Assembly (NCBI RefSeq): GCF_027352905.1
Contig: NZ_DAIEIF010000019.1
Span: 1-64,000, forward strand
From: Acidocella sp.
Lineage (GTDB): Bacteria > Pseudomonadota > Alphaproteobacteria > Acetobacterales > Acetobacteraceae
Direction: 5' to 3'
Length of the DNA: 64,000 bases
Numbering within the stretch: position 1 is the stretch's first letter; each line of letters begins with the position of its first letter. This document shows, piece by piece, positions 34,309 through 42,766 of this stretch. The notes beneath the pieces are model-generated. The model was not told the origin of the DNA. It ran no database searches and was given only the letters and a program-made list of their open reading frames with translations. Both the position numbers and the translations under genes were made by a program.

Positions 34309-34980
34309 TCAAGCCAAACCTTCGCCCGTGGCTTCCCCCGCCTTGGCCGCGAAGGACAGAATCAACCCGAGACAAATTCCCAAATAAGCCGCGAAGAGAA
34401 CCCGCCAGACCGGCGGCAGCAAAAAAGTGATCGTCTGCGCCGGAACCCAGAAAAACAGCATGGAGAGCAAAATGGTCTTGCACCATTGCGGGGCTTCCGG
34501 CCGCCTGAACAAATCCCAGGGCGCTATGAATCCGTCATCCAGAATGGAATTTGCCCAATAATGCACGAACATAACAAAAAATGCGATTCCGCCAAAGAAA
34601 TTAATCCACATGCTGACCCAGAACGGGTACGGAAAGGCGGGCCACATATGATGGGCGACGAGGCTCGCCAAGCCGGTATCGAAAAGGGGAAACGCGGCGG
34701 TCAGCCAAATTCCGACCACGCCCCAGATCAGGAACCGGAATGCAAGTTTGGGCGGAAGCCAGTGCCCAACCACAATCCGGTCTTTCAGACATTCGCCGAA
34801 TGTCGCCAATATGCCGAATTTAACAAATCCCGTCGCATAGGGGTGCGATATCGTCGCCGCCGCGACAGCATCCGATTCGATCCAGAGAAAGACCGAAAAG
34901 GCGATGAAAAACAACGCGGCCATCGCATCACCCAGCATATGAGAGCCGGGCCGCGCCGGATTTGAAACCATCAACACCAT
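34309..34980 (-). CDS. Integral membrane protein, unknown function
   Basis: A 223-residue protein with about five or six hydrophobic segments (near residues 18-35, 82-100, 120-142, 168-190 and 192-212). I do not recognise a family with confidence. The C-terminal stretch FFWVPAQTITFLLPPVWRVLF recalls by eye the W-P-Q-x-x-N-F-x-x-x-P-x-x-x-R signature of Mpv17/PMP22 proteins, but the N-F is not conserved. GAGG stands 7-8 bases before the ATG. Base composition is AT-richer than the flanks. Its place between a cyclase and an outer-membrane aromatic channel suggests uptake or membrane adaptation. Confidence 0.6.
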   Translation of the reverse strand: MVLMVSNPARPGSHMLGDAMAALFFIAFSVFLWIESDAVAAATISHPYATGFVKFGILATFGECLKDRIVVGHWLPPKLAFRFLIWGVVGIWLTAAFPLFDTGLASLVAHHMWPAFPYPFWVSMWINFFGGIAFFVMFVHYWANSILDDGFIAPWDLFRRPEAPQWCKTILLSMLFFWVPAQTITFLLPPVWRVLFAAYLGICLGLILSFAAKAGEATGEGLA

Positions 34981-35014
34981 GAAACGCCTCGCTCTTATGT
35001 TATGGTTCTTAAAA

Positions 35015-35998
35015 TTAAAAACGCGTGGTGAGCCTTAAATCAAAGGCATCCCCGCCCACGCCGTTATTTGTGGTGACGCTGTGCCCCCACAACGCGGTTA
35101 TCCCCATTCCACTCTTGAACTGGTACCCGATCACTGGCCCGATGGAAAAACTACGATAGATCGAACCTGGAACCGGCTGCCCATTCAGTGTGTCTTTTTG
35201 TAGCTGAAATGAATTGAAGATGGCTCCCCCAAAACTCCATGCGCCGAAAGTTTTTGTCAGGGTATAATCACCCACAAAAAAATCACCGGTATGGTAATGA
35301 TACCCGTTGAGCCAGGAAACCGCACCGTAAGGATTTTGGTAATAGAACGAAGCCTCCGAAGTGGTCGGCCCAAGGGTGAGCGAAACACGCAGACCAACGT
35401 TCAGCGTCCAGCCATTATCCATCCAAGTCAAGCCTAGGGAAGGCATAAACGATGAATAGGAGTTTCCGGTCGGGGCGCCGCCGTTTTTAAGAGATCCCCT
35501 ATAGAGATCCAGCTTGTCGTTGGTCTGGTCTGGCAACAAGAACGCCGCCGTGGTGCTGACAAAGAGATGCTGAGACAAAGTCCAGGACAGAATGGCTGGC
35601 GCTATGACGGTATTGAACAGCCCCAAATTTCCTGGGCCCGGCGTAGCGCGCTGGAGTGGCTGATAGCTATTGTAAACAAATGGAATCGCTACGGCGACGC
35701 CATAATTGGCGCCCAGAACCGTAATCCCAGGCACCCACAATAATGTCGGCACTTCGATGAGCGCATTGATGGAGGCGCTGGGAATTTTATTTCCCACCGA
35801 ATCGAACGTCTCGAATTGGGCAAAATAATTATCCAGTTGCCCATAGACGCCAGGCGGCGGCAGAACCCCCTCCGGAGTTGCCGATTTGATGTTGGGCAAT
35901 TCACCTGTCCACATCTCATTGGCTTTGGCCATTTGAGTCTGCATAACGGTGACGGCGGCAATCGCGGCCAATCCGCGGACCGTCGTTGTTTTTCTCAT
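35015..35998 (-). CDS. Outer-membrane channel of the phenol/meta-pathway transporter family
   Basis: A 327-residue beta-barrel protein similar to the Phenol_MetA_deg/SphA family (PF13557-like), found in aromatic-degradation loci for uptake of hydrophobic substrates. It begins with a signal peptide (MRKTTTVRGLAAIAAVTVM, cleavage probably after A-K-A near residue 26), has many amphipathic strands rich in Tyr, Phe and Gly, and ends in Phe (LRLTTRF), as outer-membrane proteins do. ATG 35998 has GGAGG five bases upstream. Lower GC than the neighbouring catabolic genes. Confidence 0.8.
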   Translation of the reverse strand: MRKTTTVRGLAAIAAVTVMQTQMAKANEMWTGELPNIKSATPEGVLPPPGVYGQLDNYFAQFETFDSVGNKIPSASINALIEVPTLLWVPGITVLGANYGVAVAIPFVYNSYQPLQRATPGPGNLGLFNTVIAPAILSWTLSQHLFVSTTAAFLLPDQTNDKLDLYRGSLKNGGAPTGNSYSSFMPSLGLTWMDNGWTLNVGLRVSLTLGPTTSEASFYYQNPYGAVSWLNGYHYHTGDFFVGDYTLTKTFGAWSFGGAIFNSFQLQKDTLNGQPVPGSIYRSFSIGPVIGYQFKSGMGITALWGHSVTTNNGVGGDAFDLRLTTRF

Positions 35999-36065
35999 GT
36001 TTCCTCCCGGTTTTTTGGACAATTTAATTAAAAAACGTTTTAACCCTCCCCGAGCGAAGCCAAAC

Positions 36066-36085
36066 AAATCGCCTCACAGCGATTT
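36066..36085. promoter_or_regulatory. Inverted repeat upstream of the outer-membrane channel gene
   Basis: AAATCGC-CTCACA-GCGATTT: perfect 7-bp arms with a 6-bp spacer, 68 bp before the channel start codon. This is the size and position expected of a regulator operator. The regulator is unknown. Confidence 0.45.
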
Positions 36086-36338
36086 AGTCCAGCTAAGCGC
36101 CGAAAAACACTGCGGCCCATATAATAAATATCTTGCGAAGCTCACTCTTAGGAAAAAGAGATTAACAAAACCCTGAGCCGTATCGAGATCAAGCCCTCAT
36201 TGCTAACCGCAAACAGCCTCCCTTCTTTTGTGCCCTGATCAAATGGTTTCAAAGGATGAATATTCGATCTTGTAGTTTCTGCAACCATTAATTGTCATTA
36301 AAGTTTTTCAGAGAGAAAGTCTTCTGTCAAGCAAAACA

Positions 36339-36365
36339 TGCAACCTTCAGCAATTGCCGGTTGCA
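36339..36365. promoter_or_regulatory. TGCAACC inverted repeat upstream of metY
   Basis: TGCAACC (36339-36345) and GGTTGCA (36359-36365) form a perfect 7-bp inverted repeat with a 13-base spacer. A third direct copy of TGCAACC lies at 36280-36286. Three copies in 90 bp suggest binding sites for a regulator of metY or of the divergent channel gene. Confidence 0.4.
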
Positions 36366-36470
36366 ACAAACACCAGCCTTGGCCAGGTCCTGTCCCTCCC
36401 GGCGCACCTTGCCGTAAAAACGGTTCGATGCGATGCTGTCAGAGATAATCATTCAGGCCAGGACCGCTTC

Positions 36471-37763
36471 ATGCCTCTTCCCTCTCCGCACCCCGAGACG
36501 CTCGCCCTGCATGCCGGCTGGCGGGCCGACCCCGCGACCCATGCGGTGGCGGTGCCGGTCTACCAGACCACCTCCTACCAGTTCGAGAGTCCGGAACAGG
36601 CCGCCAATCTTTTCGCGCTCAAGGAATTCGGCAACATCTATACCCGGATGATGAATCCCACCACGGATGTGCTGGAGAAGCGGCTGGCGGCGCTGGAGGG
36701 CGGGGTGGCGGCGCTGGCGGTCGCCTCGGGGCAAACCGCCTCCGCCTATGCTGTCCAAACCCTCGCCCGCGCCGGGGATAACATCGTCGCCTCCACCGAT
36801 CTCTACGGCGGTACCTGGAACCTCTTCGCCAACACGCTGAAGGAGCAAGGGCTGGAGGTCCGCTTCGTGGACCCGGCGGACCCGCACGCCTTCGCCAACG
36901 CCACGGATGCGCGCACCCGCGCCTATTACGCCGAAACCCTGCCCAACCCCAAGCTGCGGGTCTTTCCCATCGCCGAGGTCGCGGAGATCGGCCGCAAGCA
37001 AGGCATTCCGCTGATCATGGATAATACCGCCGCGCCGCTGCTCGCCCGGCCCTTCGAGCATGGGGCGGCGGTGGTGATGTATTCCACCACCAAATTCATC
37101 GGTGGCCACGGCACGTCCATCGGCGGCGCCATCATCGATGGCGGCAATTTCGATTGGGCCGCCCATCCGCAGCGCCAGCCCCTGCTCAACACGCCGGACG
37201 CCAGCTATCACGGCGCGGTCTGGAGCGAGGCGGTCAAGCCCCTCGGCCCCATCGCCTATATCATCCGGGCGCGGGTGGTGCTGCTGCGCGATCTGGGCGG
37301 CGCGCTCTCACCCTTCAACGCCTTCCAGCTTCTTCAGGGGCTGGAGACGCTGCCCCTGCGCATGGCCCGCCATTGCGAGAACGCGGCGGCGGTGGCCCAA
37401 TTCCTGGCGAACCGCGCCGAGGTTGCGCGCGTCATCTATCCTGGTTTCGGCGGGGCGAACGCGGAGCTGACGGCGAAATACCTGCCGCGCGGCCAGGGCG
37501 GGCTGCTCGGCTTCGAGCTCAAAGCCGGGGCGGAGGCGGGGCGGCGCTTCATCTCCGCCTTGCAGCTTTTCTATCATGTCGCCAATATCGGCGATGCCCG
37601 CTCGCTCGCCATCCACCCGGCCAGCACCACCCACAGCCAGTTGAGCCCGGCGGACCAGGCGGCGGCGGGCGTCACCCCGGGCTATGTGCGCCTCTCCATC
37701 GGTATCGAGCATATCGACGATATTCTCGCGGATCTCGCCCAGGCTCTCGCGGCGGCAGGCTAG
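36471..37763 (+). CDS. metY: O-acetylhomoserine sulfhydrylase
   Basis: A 430-residue PLP enzyme of the Cys/Met metabolism family that makes homocysteine from O-acetylhomoserine and sulfide. Landmarks: VYQTTSYQFESPEQAANLFAL, YTRMMNPTTDVLEKRLAALEGG, ASGQTAS, DNTAAPLL, the PLP Lys in MYSTTKFIGGHG, and IHPASTTHSQLS. I start at ATG 36471 (AGGA nine bases upstream); the frame extends to 36354 but that part looks non-coding. It marks the return to housekeeping genes on the right of the catabolic block. Confidence 0.92.
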   Translation: MPLPSPHPETLALHAGWRADPATHAVAVPVYQTTSYQFESPEQAANLFALKEFGNIYTRMMNPTTDVLEKRLAALEGGVAALAVASGQTASAYAVQTLARAGDNIVASTDLYGGTWNLFANTLKEQGLEVRFVDPADPHAFANATDARTRAYYAETLPNPKLRVFPIAEVAEIGRKQGIPLIMDNTAAPLLARPFEHGAAVVMYSTTKFIGGHGTSIGGAIIDGGNFDWAAHPQRQPLLNTPDASYHGAVWSEAVKPLGPIAYIIRARVVLLRDLGGALSPFNAFQLLQGLETLPLRMARHCENAAAVAQFLANRAEVARVIYPGFGGANAELTAKYLPRGQGGLLGFELKAGAEAGRRFISALQLFYHVANIGDARSLAIHPASTTHSQLSPADQAAAGVTPGYVRLSIGIEHIDDILADLAQALAAAG

Positions 37764-37814
37764 GCGCGCGCCCGCTTCTCATTCAAAAGCCTTCGAGTTT
37801 GACGGAAAGAGATC

Positions 37815-39596
37815 GTGCCGGAATTTTTCACGCTGCAAGAGCTACTGCTTCCCGGCCTCGAATTCCCTTGCTCCGATAAGCTTTACGTCAGGATCAAGAC
37901 CGCCGCCTCCGCGCGGCGGCAATATCGAAGTCTTACCCTCTTTCCCGCGCGCGGGCGGGTCTCGTTCGACAGTTTTTTCAACGCCCTTTCGGTCGGCACG
38001 CTCAAACGCGCCACCATCATCGAGGATCTGTTCCTCCTGCTCGAGGGGCGGGGCGATTTCATTCTCCGGGTGGGCATTCACCGCAACGGTCAAGCGCATC
38101 GCTGGGTGCAGGAATACGGGATCAGCCTGCCATCCCCGCCTCTTGCCCTGCCCTGGGCGGAGCTGGAGGACGGCTTGCTTCACATCGAGCTTGAATCCCT
38201 GGGCGGCGGCGAGATCAGCGGCGGGCGGTATCTAACCCGCACGGCGCCTCTGGCGCCGGTGAGGCTCGGCATCGTCATCACCCATTTCAACCGTCAATTC
38301 TATGTCGTGCCGGCCATCGCCCGCATCGGCGCGGCTCTCGCCAACCGGCCCGATCTGGCCGGAAAGATCGAACTGGTCGTGGTCGATAATTCGCGCAATC
38401 TCACCCGGCAGGAGGCGGGCGCCGCCACAGTGCTGCCCAACCCGAATTATGGCGGCTCCGGCGGCTTCGCGCGCGGCCTGATCTATCTCAAGGATCACGG
38501 CTTCACCCATTGCCTGTTCATGGATGACGATGCCAGTTGTGAGATCGACAGCATCTTCCGCGCCCACTCCCTTCTCGCCTATGCGCGCGATCCGGCTTTG
38601 GCGATCTCGGGGGCGCTGCTGCGCGAGCTCGAACCATACCGGTTGTTCGAGAAAGGAGCGGCGTACGCCAATGGCCGTACCCGGCCTCTGAATCATAACC
38701 GCGACATGCGCGAGACGCAGCAATTGCTGGAAGCGGAGACGCGGCGCGAGCGCGCGGATTACGGCGCCTGGTGGTTCTTCGGGTTCAGAATAGACCAGGC
38801 GAAGGCGTTCCCGTTTCCCTTCTTCGTGCGCGGCGACGACATTCTGTTCAGCCTGAATAATGGTTTTCATGTCGAAACCATCAATGGTGTCGCCTGCTGG
38901 GGTGAGGATTTTCAGCTCAAGGAAAATCCCGGCACCCGGTATCAGGGTTTGCGGGCCATGCTCACCATCGCCCTGCAAACGGGCTCACCGGGCCGCCTGC
39001 AAATGTTCCGCATCATGCTGGGCTGGGTGCTCTCCAGCCTGTTCTCCTATAATTACGCCAGCGCCGAGGCCATCATCCTCGCCATCCGTGATGTCGGCAA
39101 AGGCCCCGCCTTCTGGCGGGAAAATCTGGACAACAGCGCGCCACGGGCCGAACTCGCGCCCTTGAACGCCAGGGAAAAACTGGAAAAAATCGACCTGGCG
39201 GATTTCAGCCTCGCCTATCGGGGCGATACCGAGCCGGGAGCGCGGCGCTGGCTGCGCCTCCTCTCCCTCAACGGCATGCTGCTGCCCGGCTTCCTTCTGC
39301 GCGACCAAACCGTGTTCGAGCATAAATCCTTCCGCGCCTCCTACCGGCGCATCTTCCGGTTCCGTCACGTCCTTTATTATTACGAGGCGATGGGCCTCGG
39401 CTATGTCGCCCATTACGACCGCCGCCTGTTTTTCCGCGCCCTCTGCGGTTTCATGAAGATCTCGGCCCGCTTCCTGGTGACTCTGCCCAGGCTGAGAGAG
39501 GCGTATCAACGCGCCCTGCCGGAGATGACCAGCGAGGCCTTCTGGCGGCGGCTTTATGCCGAAACGGCTCAGCCGCGCAAGATGGATTGCGAATAG
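37815..39596 (+). CDS. GlfT2-like galactofuranosyltransferase-type glycosyltransferase
   Basis: A 593-residue GT-A glycosyltransferase. An N-terminal beta-rich domain precedes the GT2-like core: RLGIVITHFNRQ, LPNPNYGGSGGFARGL, the metal motif LFMDDDAS, WWFFGFRID, FFVRGDDILFSL, then a helical C-terminal domain. This order resembles GlfT2 of mycobacteria and related Gram-negative enzymes for galactofuran or O-antigen. The GTG start at 37815 follows GGAAAGAG. The donor sugar is inferred only. Its 3' end overlaps the convergent phosphatase gene by 28 bases. Confidence 0.8.
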   Translation: MPEFFTLQELLLPGLEFPCSDKLYVRIKTAASARRQYRSLTLFPARGRVSFDSFFNALSVGTLKRATIIEDLFLLLEGRGDFILRVGIHRNGQAHRWVQEYGISLPSPPLALPWAELEDGLLHIELESLGGGEISGGRYLTRTAPLAPVRLGIVITHFNRQFYVVPAIARIGAALANRPDLAGKIELVVVDNSRNLTRQEAGAATVLPNPNYGGSGGFARGLIYLKDHGFTHCLFMDDDASCEIDSIFRAHSLLAYARDPALAISGALLRELEPYRLFEKGAAYANGRTRPLNHNRDMRETQQLLEAETRRERADYGAWWFFGFRIDQAKAFPFPFFVRGDDILFSLNNGFHVETINGVACWGEDFQLKENPGTRYQGLRAMLTIALQTGSPGRLQMFRIMLGWVLSSLFSYNYASAEAIILAIRDVGKGPAFWRENLDNSAPRAELAPLNAREKLEKIDLADFSLAYRGDTEPGARRWLRLLSLNGMLLPGFLLRDQTVFEHKSFRASYRRIFRFRHVLYYYEAMGLGYVAHYDRRLFFRALCGFMKISARFLVTLPRLREAYQRALPEMTSEAFWRRLYAETAQPRKMDCE

Positions 39597-40504
39597 AGCG
39601 CGTTGCCGCTCGCATCCATCAACGCCCAGTCGAGCCGCGCGGCGGAGAGCCGCGCCACCATGAAGCCATGCGCGCCGGAGGCGAAGCCGCCGCGGATCGC
39701 CGGGCCGGGCTGATAGGTCTCGGAGCCGGCGCCAGTGCAAATGTAGGAGATGCCGTTCATCTGCACCGCCTGCAGCACATGGTCGTGGCCGCAAATATAA
39801 ACCGGCACCCGATGCGCCCGCAAAACCGGGTCCAGCCGGGCGATGAGATCGGGCTGGTCCGGCCCCTCATAGCCGGGGTCGGCGGCGTGGGCGCCATAAA
39901 TCGGGTGGTGGCCGATGACGATGTTCCAGTCGGCGGTGGAGGCGGCGAGTCCCGCCGCCAGCCAGTCCAGCTGGGCCTGGCTGTCCTGGCCGTTCACCGC
40001 CACCCGCGTGCCGTAATATTTGCGGATGAAGGGCGAGGTGTCGAGGTAATAGAAGGCGGCGCGGCCGCCGCCGGGCAAATCCAGGCTCTGCATGTAATAG
40101 CGCGCGGGCAGCCGCCAGCGCGGGCTTTGGCGCGCATAATCCAGCTGCGCCTGCACATTGCCGCGGTAATCATGGTTGCCCAGAATCACCTGCCAGGGGG
40201 TTTGCAACGCGGGCGCGGTGTACACCTCCTCGAAGGATCTTCGCCATTGCGGGTCGGAGACCGAATCCACGCCGTTCTCGTAGAAATTATCCCCTACAGA
40301 GACCACGAAACGGCTGCCGATGGCGGCGGCGGTTACCCCCATCTGCCGCGCCACGGCGCGCTGGTGGTGGTGCCCAAGCCGGCCCCAATCCCCCACCAGC
40401 AAAAAATTCAGCCCTGCCTCCCCGGCCTCGGCCGGGCGGGCAAGGGCGGCGCCCGTCCCCAGCGCGGCGCCGGCCGTGGTAAACTCGCGTCGGCTCAGTT
40501 TCAT
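39569..40504 (-). CDS. Tat-exported metallophosphoesterase (purple-acid-phosphatase-like)
   Basis: A 311-residue calcineurin-like phosphoesterase. The N-terminus has a twin-arginine signal (KLSRREFTTAGAALG, cleavage near AEA). The metal motifs occur in order: VGDWGR, VGDNFYENGV, LGNHDYRG, IGHHPIYG and GHDH. It is expected to be a periplasmic acid phosphatase. The ATG overlaps the folC stop by four bases, so it is the last gene of the run starting with dnaB. Confidence 0.87.
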   Translation of the reverse strand: MKLSRREFTTAGAALGTGAALARPAEAGEAGLNFLLVGDWGRLGHHHQRAVARQMGVTAAAIGSRFVVSVGDNFYENGVDSVSDPQWRRSFEEVYTAPALQTPWQVILGNHDYRGNVQAQLDYARQSPRWRLPARYYMQSLDLPGGGRAAFYYLDTSPFIRKYYGTRVAVNGQDSQAQLDWLAAGLAASTADWNIVIGHHPIYGAHAADPGYEGPDQPDLIARLDPVLRAHRVPVYICGHDHVLQAVQMNGISYICTGAGSETYQPGPAIRGGFASGAHGFMVARLSAARLDWALMDASGNALYSQSILRG

Positions 40505-41802
40505 CGCCCGGCTCCTGCCTCCACCAGCCCGTCATCCAGCTTCAGCACCTCGCCCGCCAGATACAGGCTGCCACAAATCAGCACCCGCCGGGCGCGGCTC
40601 TGGCGCAACGCGCCCCGCACATCCGGCCCGGCCACGGCGCCGCCGCCCGCCGCCTCGATGATCCGCTCCACCGGCAGGGCGAGATGCTGGCCCGGCTCCG
40701 CCACCGCGAAGAGCCGCGCCGCCTCCGGCCGCACGATGCGGATGAATTCCGCCACGTCCTTCGATTGCTTCATGCCGAGAATCACGTCGGTCGGGCCGTC
40801 CCATTCCCGCAATTGCGCGGCGATGATCTCCGCCCCGCCGGGGTTGTGCGCTCCGTCCAGCCATAATTCGCCCCGCGGCAGCAGCGCCGCCAGCCGCCCA
40901 TGCAGCCTTTGCAGCCGGGCGGGCCAATGGGCGGCGCGCAGCCCCGCCGCCATCACCTCTGGCGCCAGGCGGAACCCCGCGGCCCTCAGCGCGGCGAGGG
41001 CGATCCCCGCATTCTCGATCTGATGCGCCCCGGCCAGGGCCGGTCGGGGCAGGGCGATACCGTCGAACACCATTCCCGCCCCCTCCAGCTCCACCGTCCA
41101 TTCCCGCCCCCGCCGCAGATGCGGCGCGCCCCGGCTCGCCGCCTCGGCGGCGAGGCGGGCCAGCACCCCGGCGGGCTGATAGCCGGTGACCACCGGCACG
41201 CCCGGCTTGATGATGCCCGCCTTTTCCCCGGCGATCAGCTCCAGCGTCGCGCCGAGAAACTCCTGGTGGTCGAGCGAGATGGCGGTAATCGCGCAGGCGG
41301 CGGGCGAGACCACGTTGGTGGCGTCCAGCCGCCCGCCCAGCCCCACCTCGATCAGGCAAAGGTCAGCGGGCACCCGCGCGAACAGCCAGAGCGCCGCGGC
41401 GGTGACCGCCTCGAACACGGTGATCTGCTGCTCGGCATTGGCGCGCTCGACCGCATCCAGCGCCTCGGCCAGCAGCGCGTCCTCCACCGGCGCGCCCTGC
41501 AGGCGGATGCGTTCATTGAAACGCACCAGATGCGGCGAGGTGAAGACATGGGCCCGCATCCCCGCCGCCGCCGCCACCGCCTGGGCGATGGCGCAGACCG
41601 AGCCCTTGCCATTGGTGCCCGCCACGTGGATGACCGGCGGCAGGCGGGTTTGCGGCTCGCCCAGCGCGGTCAGCAGCCGGCGCAACCGCTCCAGGCTGAG
41701 GTCGATGAGGCGCGGATAGCTGGCGTGCAGCCGTTCCAGCGCCGCGCCCGCGCGGCGGCGGGCGGCGGAGGCCCCGGCCTCGGCCTGCAGCTCGTTGCTC
41801 AA
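40501..41802 (-). CDS. folC: Folylpolyglutamate synthase / dihydrofolate synthase
   Basis: Mur-ligase-family enzyme adding glutamate to dihydropteroate and folates. P-loop HVAGTNGKGSVCAIAQA, FTSPHLVRFNERIRL, EVGLGGRLDATNV, SLDHQEFLG, GEKAGIIKPG and DGAHNPGGAE are all present. I take a TTG start at 41802 that overlaps the accD stop (TTGA), giving 433 residues; a second TTG at 41826 is possible. accD-folC order is common in alphaproteobacteria. Confidence 0.93.
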   Translation of the reverse strand: MSNELQAEAGASAARRRAGAALERLHASYPRLIDLSLERLRRLLTALGEPQTRLPPVIHVAGTNGKGSVCAIAQAVAAAAGMRAHVFTSPHLVRFNERIRLQGAPVEDALLAEALDAVERANAEQQITVFEAVTAAALWLFARVPADLCLIEVGLGGRLDATNVVSPAACAITAISLDHQEFLGATLELIAGEKAGIIKPGVPVVTGYQPAGVLARLAAEAASRGAPHLRRGREWTVELEGAGMVFDGIALPRPALAGAHQIENAGIALAALRAAGFRLAPEVMAAGLRAAHWPARLQRLHGRLAALLPRGELWLDGAHNPGGAEIIAAQLREWDGPTDVILGMKQSKDVAEFIRIVRPEAARLFAVAEPGQHLALPVERIIEAAGGGAVAGPDVRGALRQSRARRVLICGSLYLAGEVLKLDDGLVEAGAGR

Positions 41803-42659
41803 GCCGCCATTTGTCGGGCGGTGCAAAACCCGACCAGCCGCGCCAGCATCGGGGTGAGGTCGCCGCGCTTCACCACCATATCGATGATGCCATGCGCGTG
41901 CAGATATTCGGCGCGCTGGAATCCCTCGGGGAGTTTCTCGCGCACCGTCTGCTCGATCACGCGCGCCCCGGCAAAGCCGATCAGCGCCCCCGGCTCGGCG
42001 ATCTGGATATCCCCCAGCATGGCGAAGGAGGCGCTGACCCCGCCAGTGGTCGGGTCGGTCAGCACGACGATATAGGGCAGCCCGGCCTCCTTCACCATCT
42101 GGCTGGCGATGACCGAGCGCGGCATCTGCATCAGGCTGATGGCGCCTTCCTGCATCCGCGCCCCGCCCGAGGCGGTATAGACGATCAGTGGCGCGGCCTG
42201 CAGCACCGCCAGCCGGGCGGCGGCCACCAGCCCCTCGCCCACGGCGGCGCCCATCGAGCCGCCCATGAAGTCGAAGGACATCGCCGCCACCACGGCATTC
42301 ACCCCGCCCAGCGTGCCATGCGCCACCAGAATGGCGTCATCCTGGCGGGTCTTGTCCCGCGCCTCCTTCAGCCGGTCGGTATAACGCTTCTGGTCGCGGA
42401 ATTTCAGCGGGTCCGGCACCGCCTTGGGCAGTTCGATCCGGGTATATTTGCCCTCATCGAAGGTCCAGGCCAGGCGGTCCTGGGCGGTGGCCCGCATATG
42501 GAAGCCGCAATGCGGGCAAACCTTCTTGGCCGCCGCCAGCTCGGTATGGAAGATCATCTGCTGGCAGGAAGGGCATTGGTGCCAGAGATTATCCGGCACC
42601 TCCTTGCGGCCCAGCAGGGTGCGGATCTTCGGGCGGACGAATTCGGTGAGCCAGCTCAT
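41799..42659 (-). CDS. accD: Acetyl-CoA carboxylase carboxyltransferase subunit beta
   Basis: A 286-residue zinc-ribbon carboxyltransferase subunit (CPSC and CPHC), with MGGSMGAAVGEGL, YTASGGARMQEGAISLMQM and DPTTGGVSASFAMLGD. It makes malonyl-CoA with AccA, supplying fatty-acid synthesis. It lies downstream of a patatin-fusion gene and mlaEF in the same direction, so lipid supply, turnover and transport genes are adjacent here. Confidence 0.96.
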   Translation of the reverse strand: MSWLTEFVRPKIRTLLGRKEVPDNLWHQCPSCQQMIFHTELAAAKKVCPHCGFHMRATAQDRLAWTFDEGKYTRIELPKAVPDPLKFRDQKRYTDRLKEARDKTRQDDAILVAHGTLGGVNAVVAAMSFDFMGGSMGAAVGEGLVAAARLAVLQAAPLIVYTASGGARMQEGAISLMQMPRSVIASQMVKEAGLPYIVVLTDPTTGGVSASFAMLGDIQIAEPGALIGFAGARVIEQTVREKLPEGFQRAEYLHAHGIIDMVVKRGDLTPMLARLVGFCTARQMAA

Positions 42660-42766
42660 GGCCGGGAATTACCCGCTTTGGCCCAGGAAAGAAAGCCGCG
42701 CGCCAAAGCGAAACCGGCCGGCGGCCCGGCCCCATCCGGACGGACCCATCTTCCGGGCCGGCGGGA

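Larger units (their letters stand above)
35999..36470. other. AT-rich intergenic region, 472 bp, no gene
   Basis: Divergent gap between the outer-membrane channel gene and metY. No credible ORF. It holds two inverted repeats listed separately (36066-36085 and 36339-36365), an extra TGCAACC at 36280-36286, AATATCT at 36127-36133 and CCGT-AAAA-ACGG near 36412. I looked for a SAM riboswitch before metY and did not recognise one. The AT-richness contrasts with the rest of the window. Confidence 0.6.

Noticed and set aside
36412-36436. Partial match of GGTTCGA to the tRNA-Gln T arm as an attachment site
   Set aside because: Only seven bases match and they are part of the general T-arm consensus; this is not evidence for an att repeat.
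36354-36470. Upstream extension of metY
   Set aside because: The family begins close to the ATG at 36471; the added 39 residues resemble translated non-coding DNA and contain part of the TGCAACC repeat.
36300-36470. SAM riboswitch before metY
   Set aside because: Expected because metY leaders often carry SAM-II-type switches, but I could not match the conserved core; only the short CCGT-AAAA-ACGG hairpin and the TGCAACC repeat are present.
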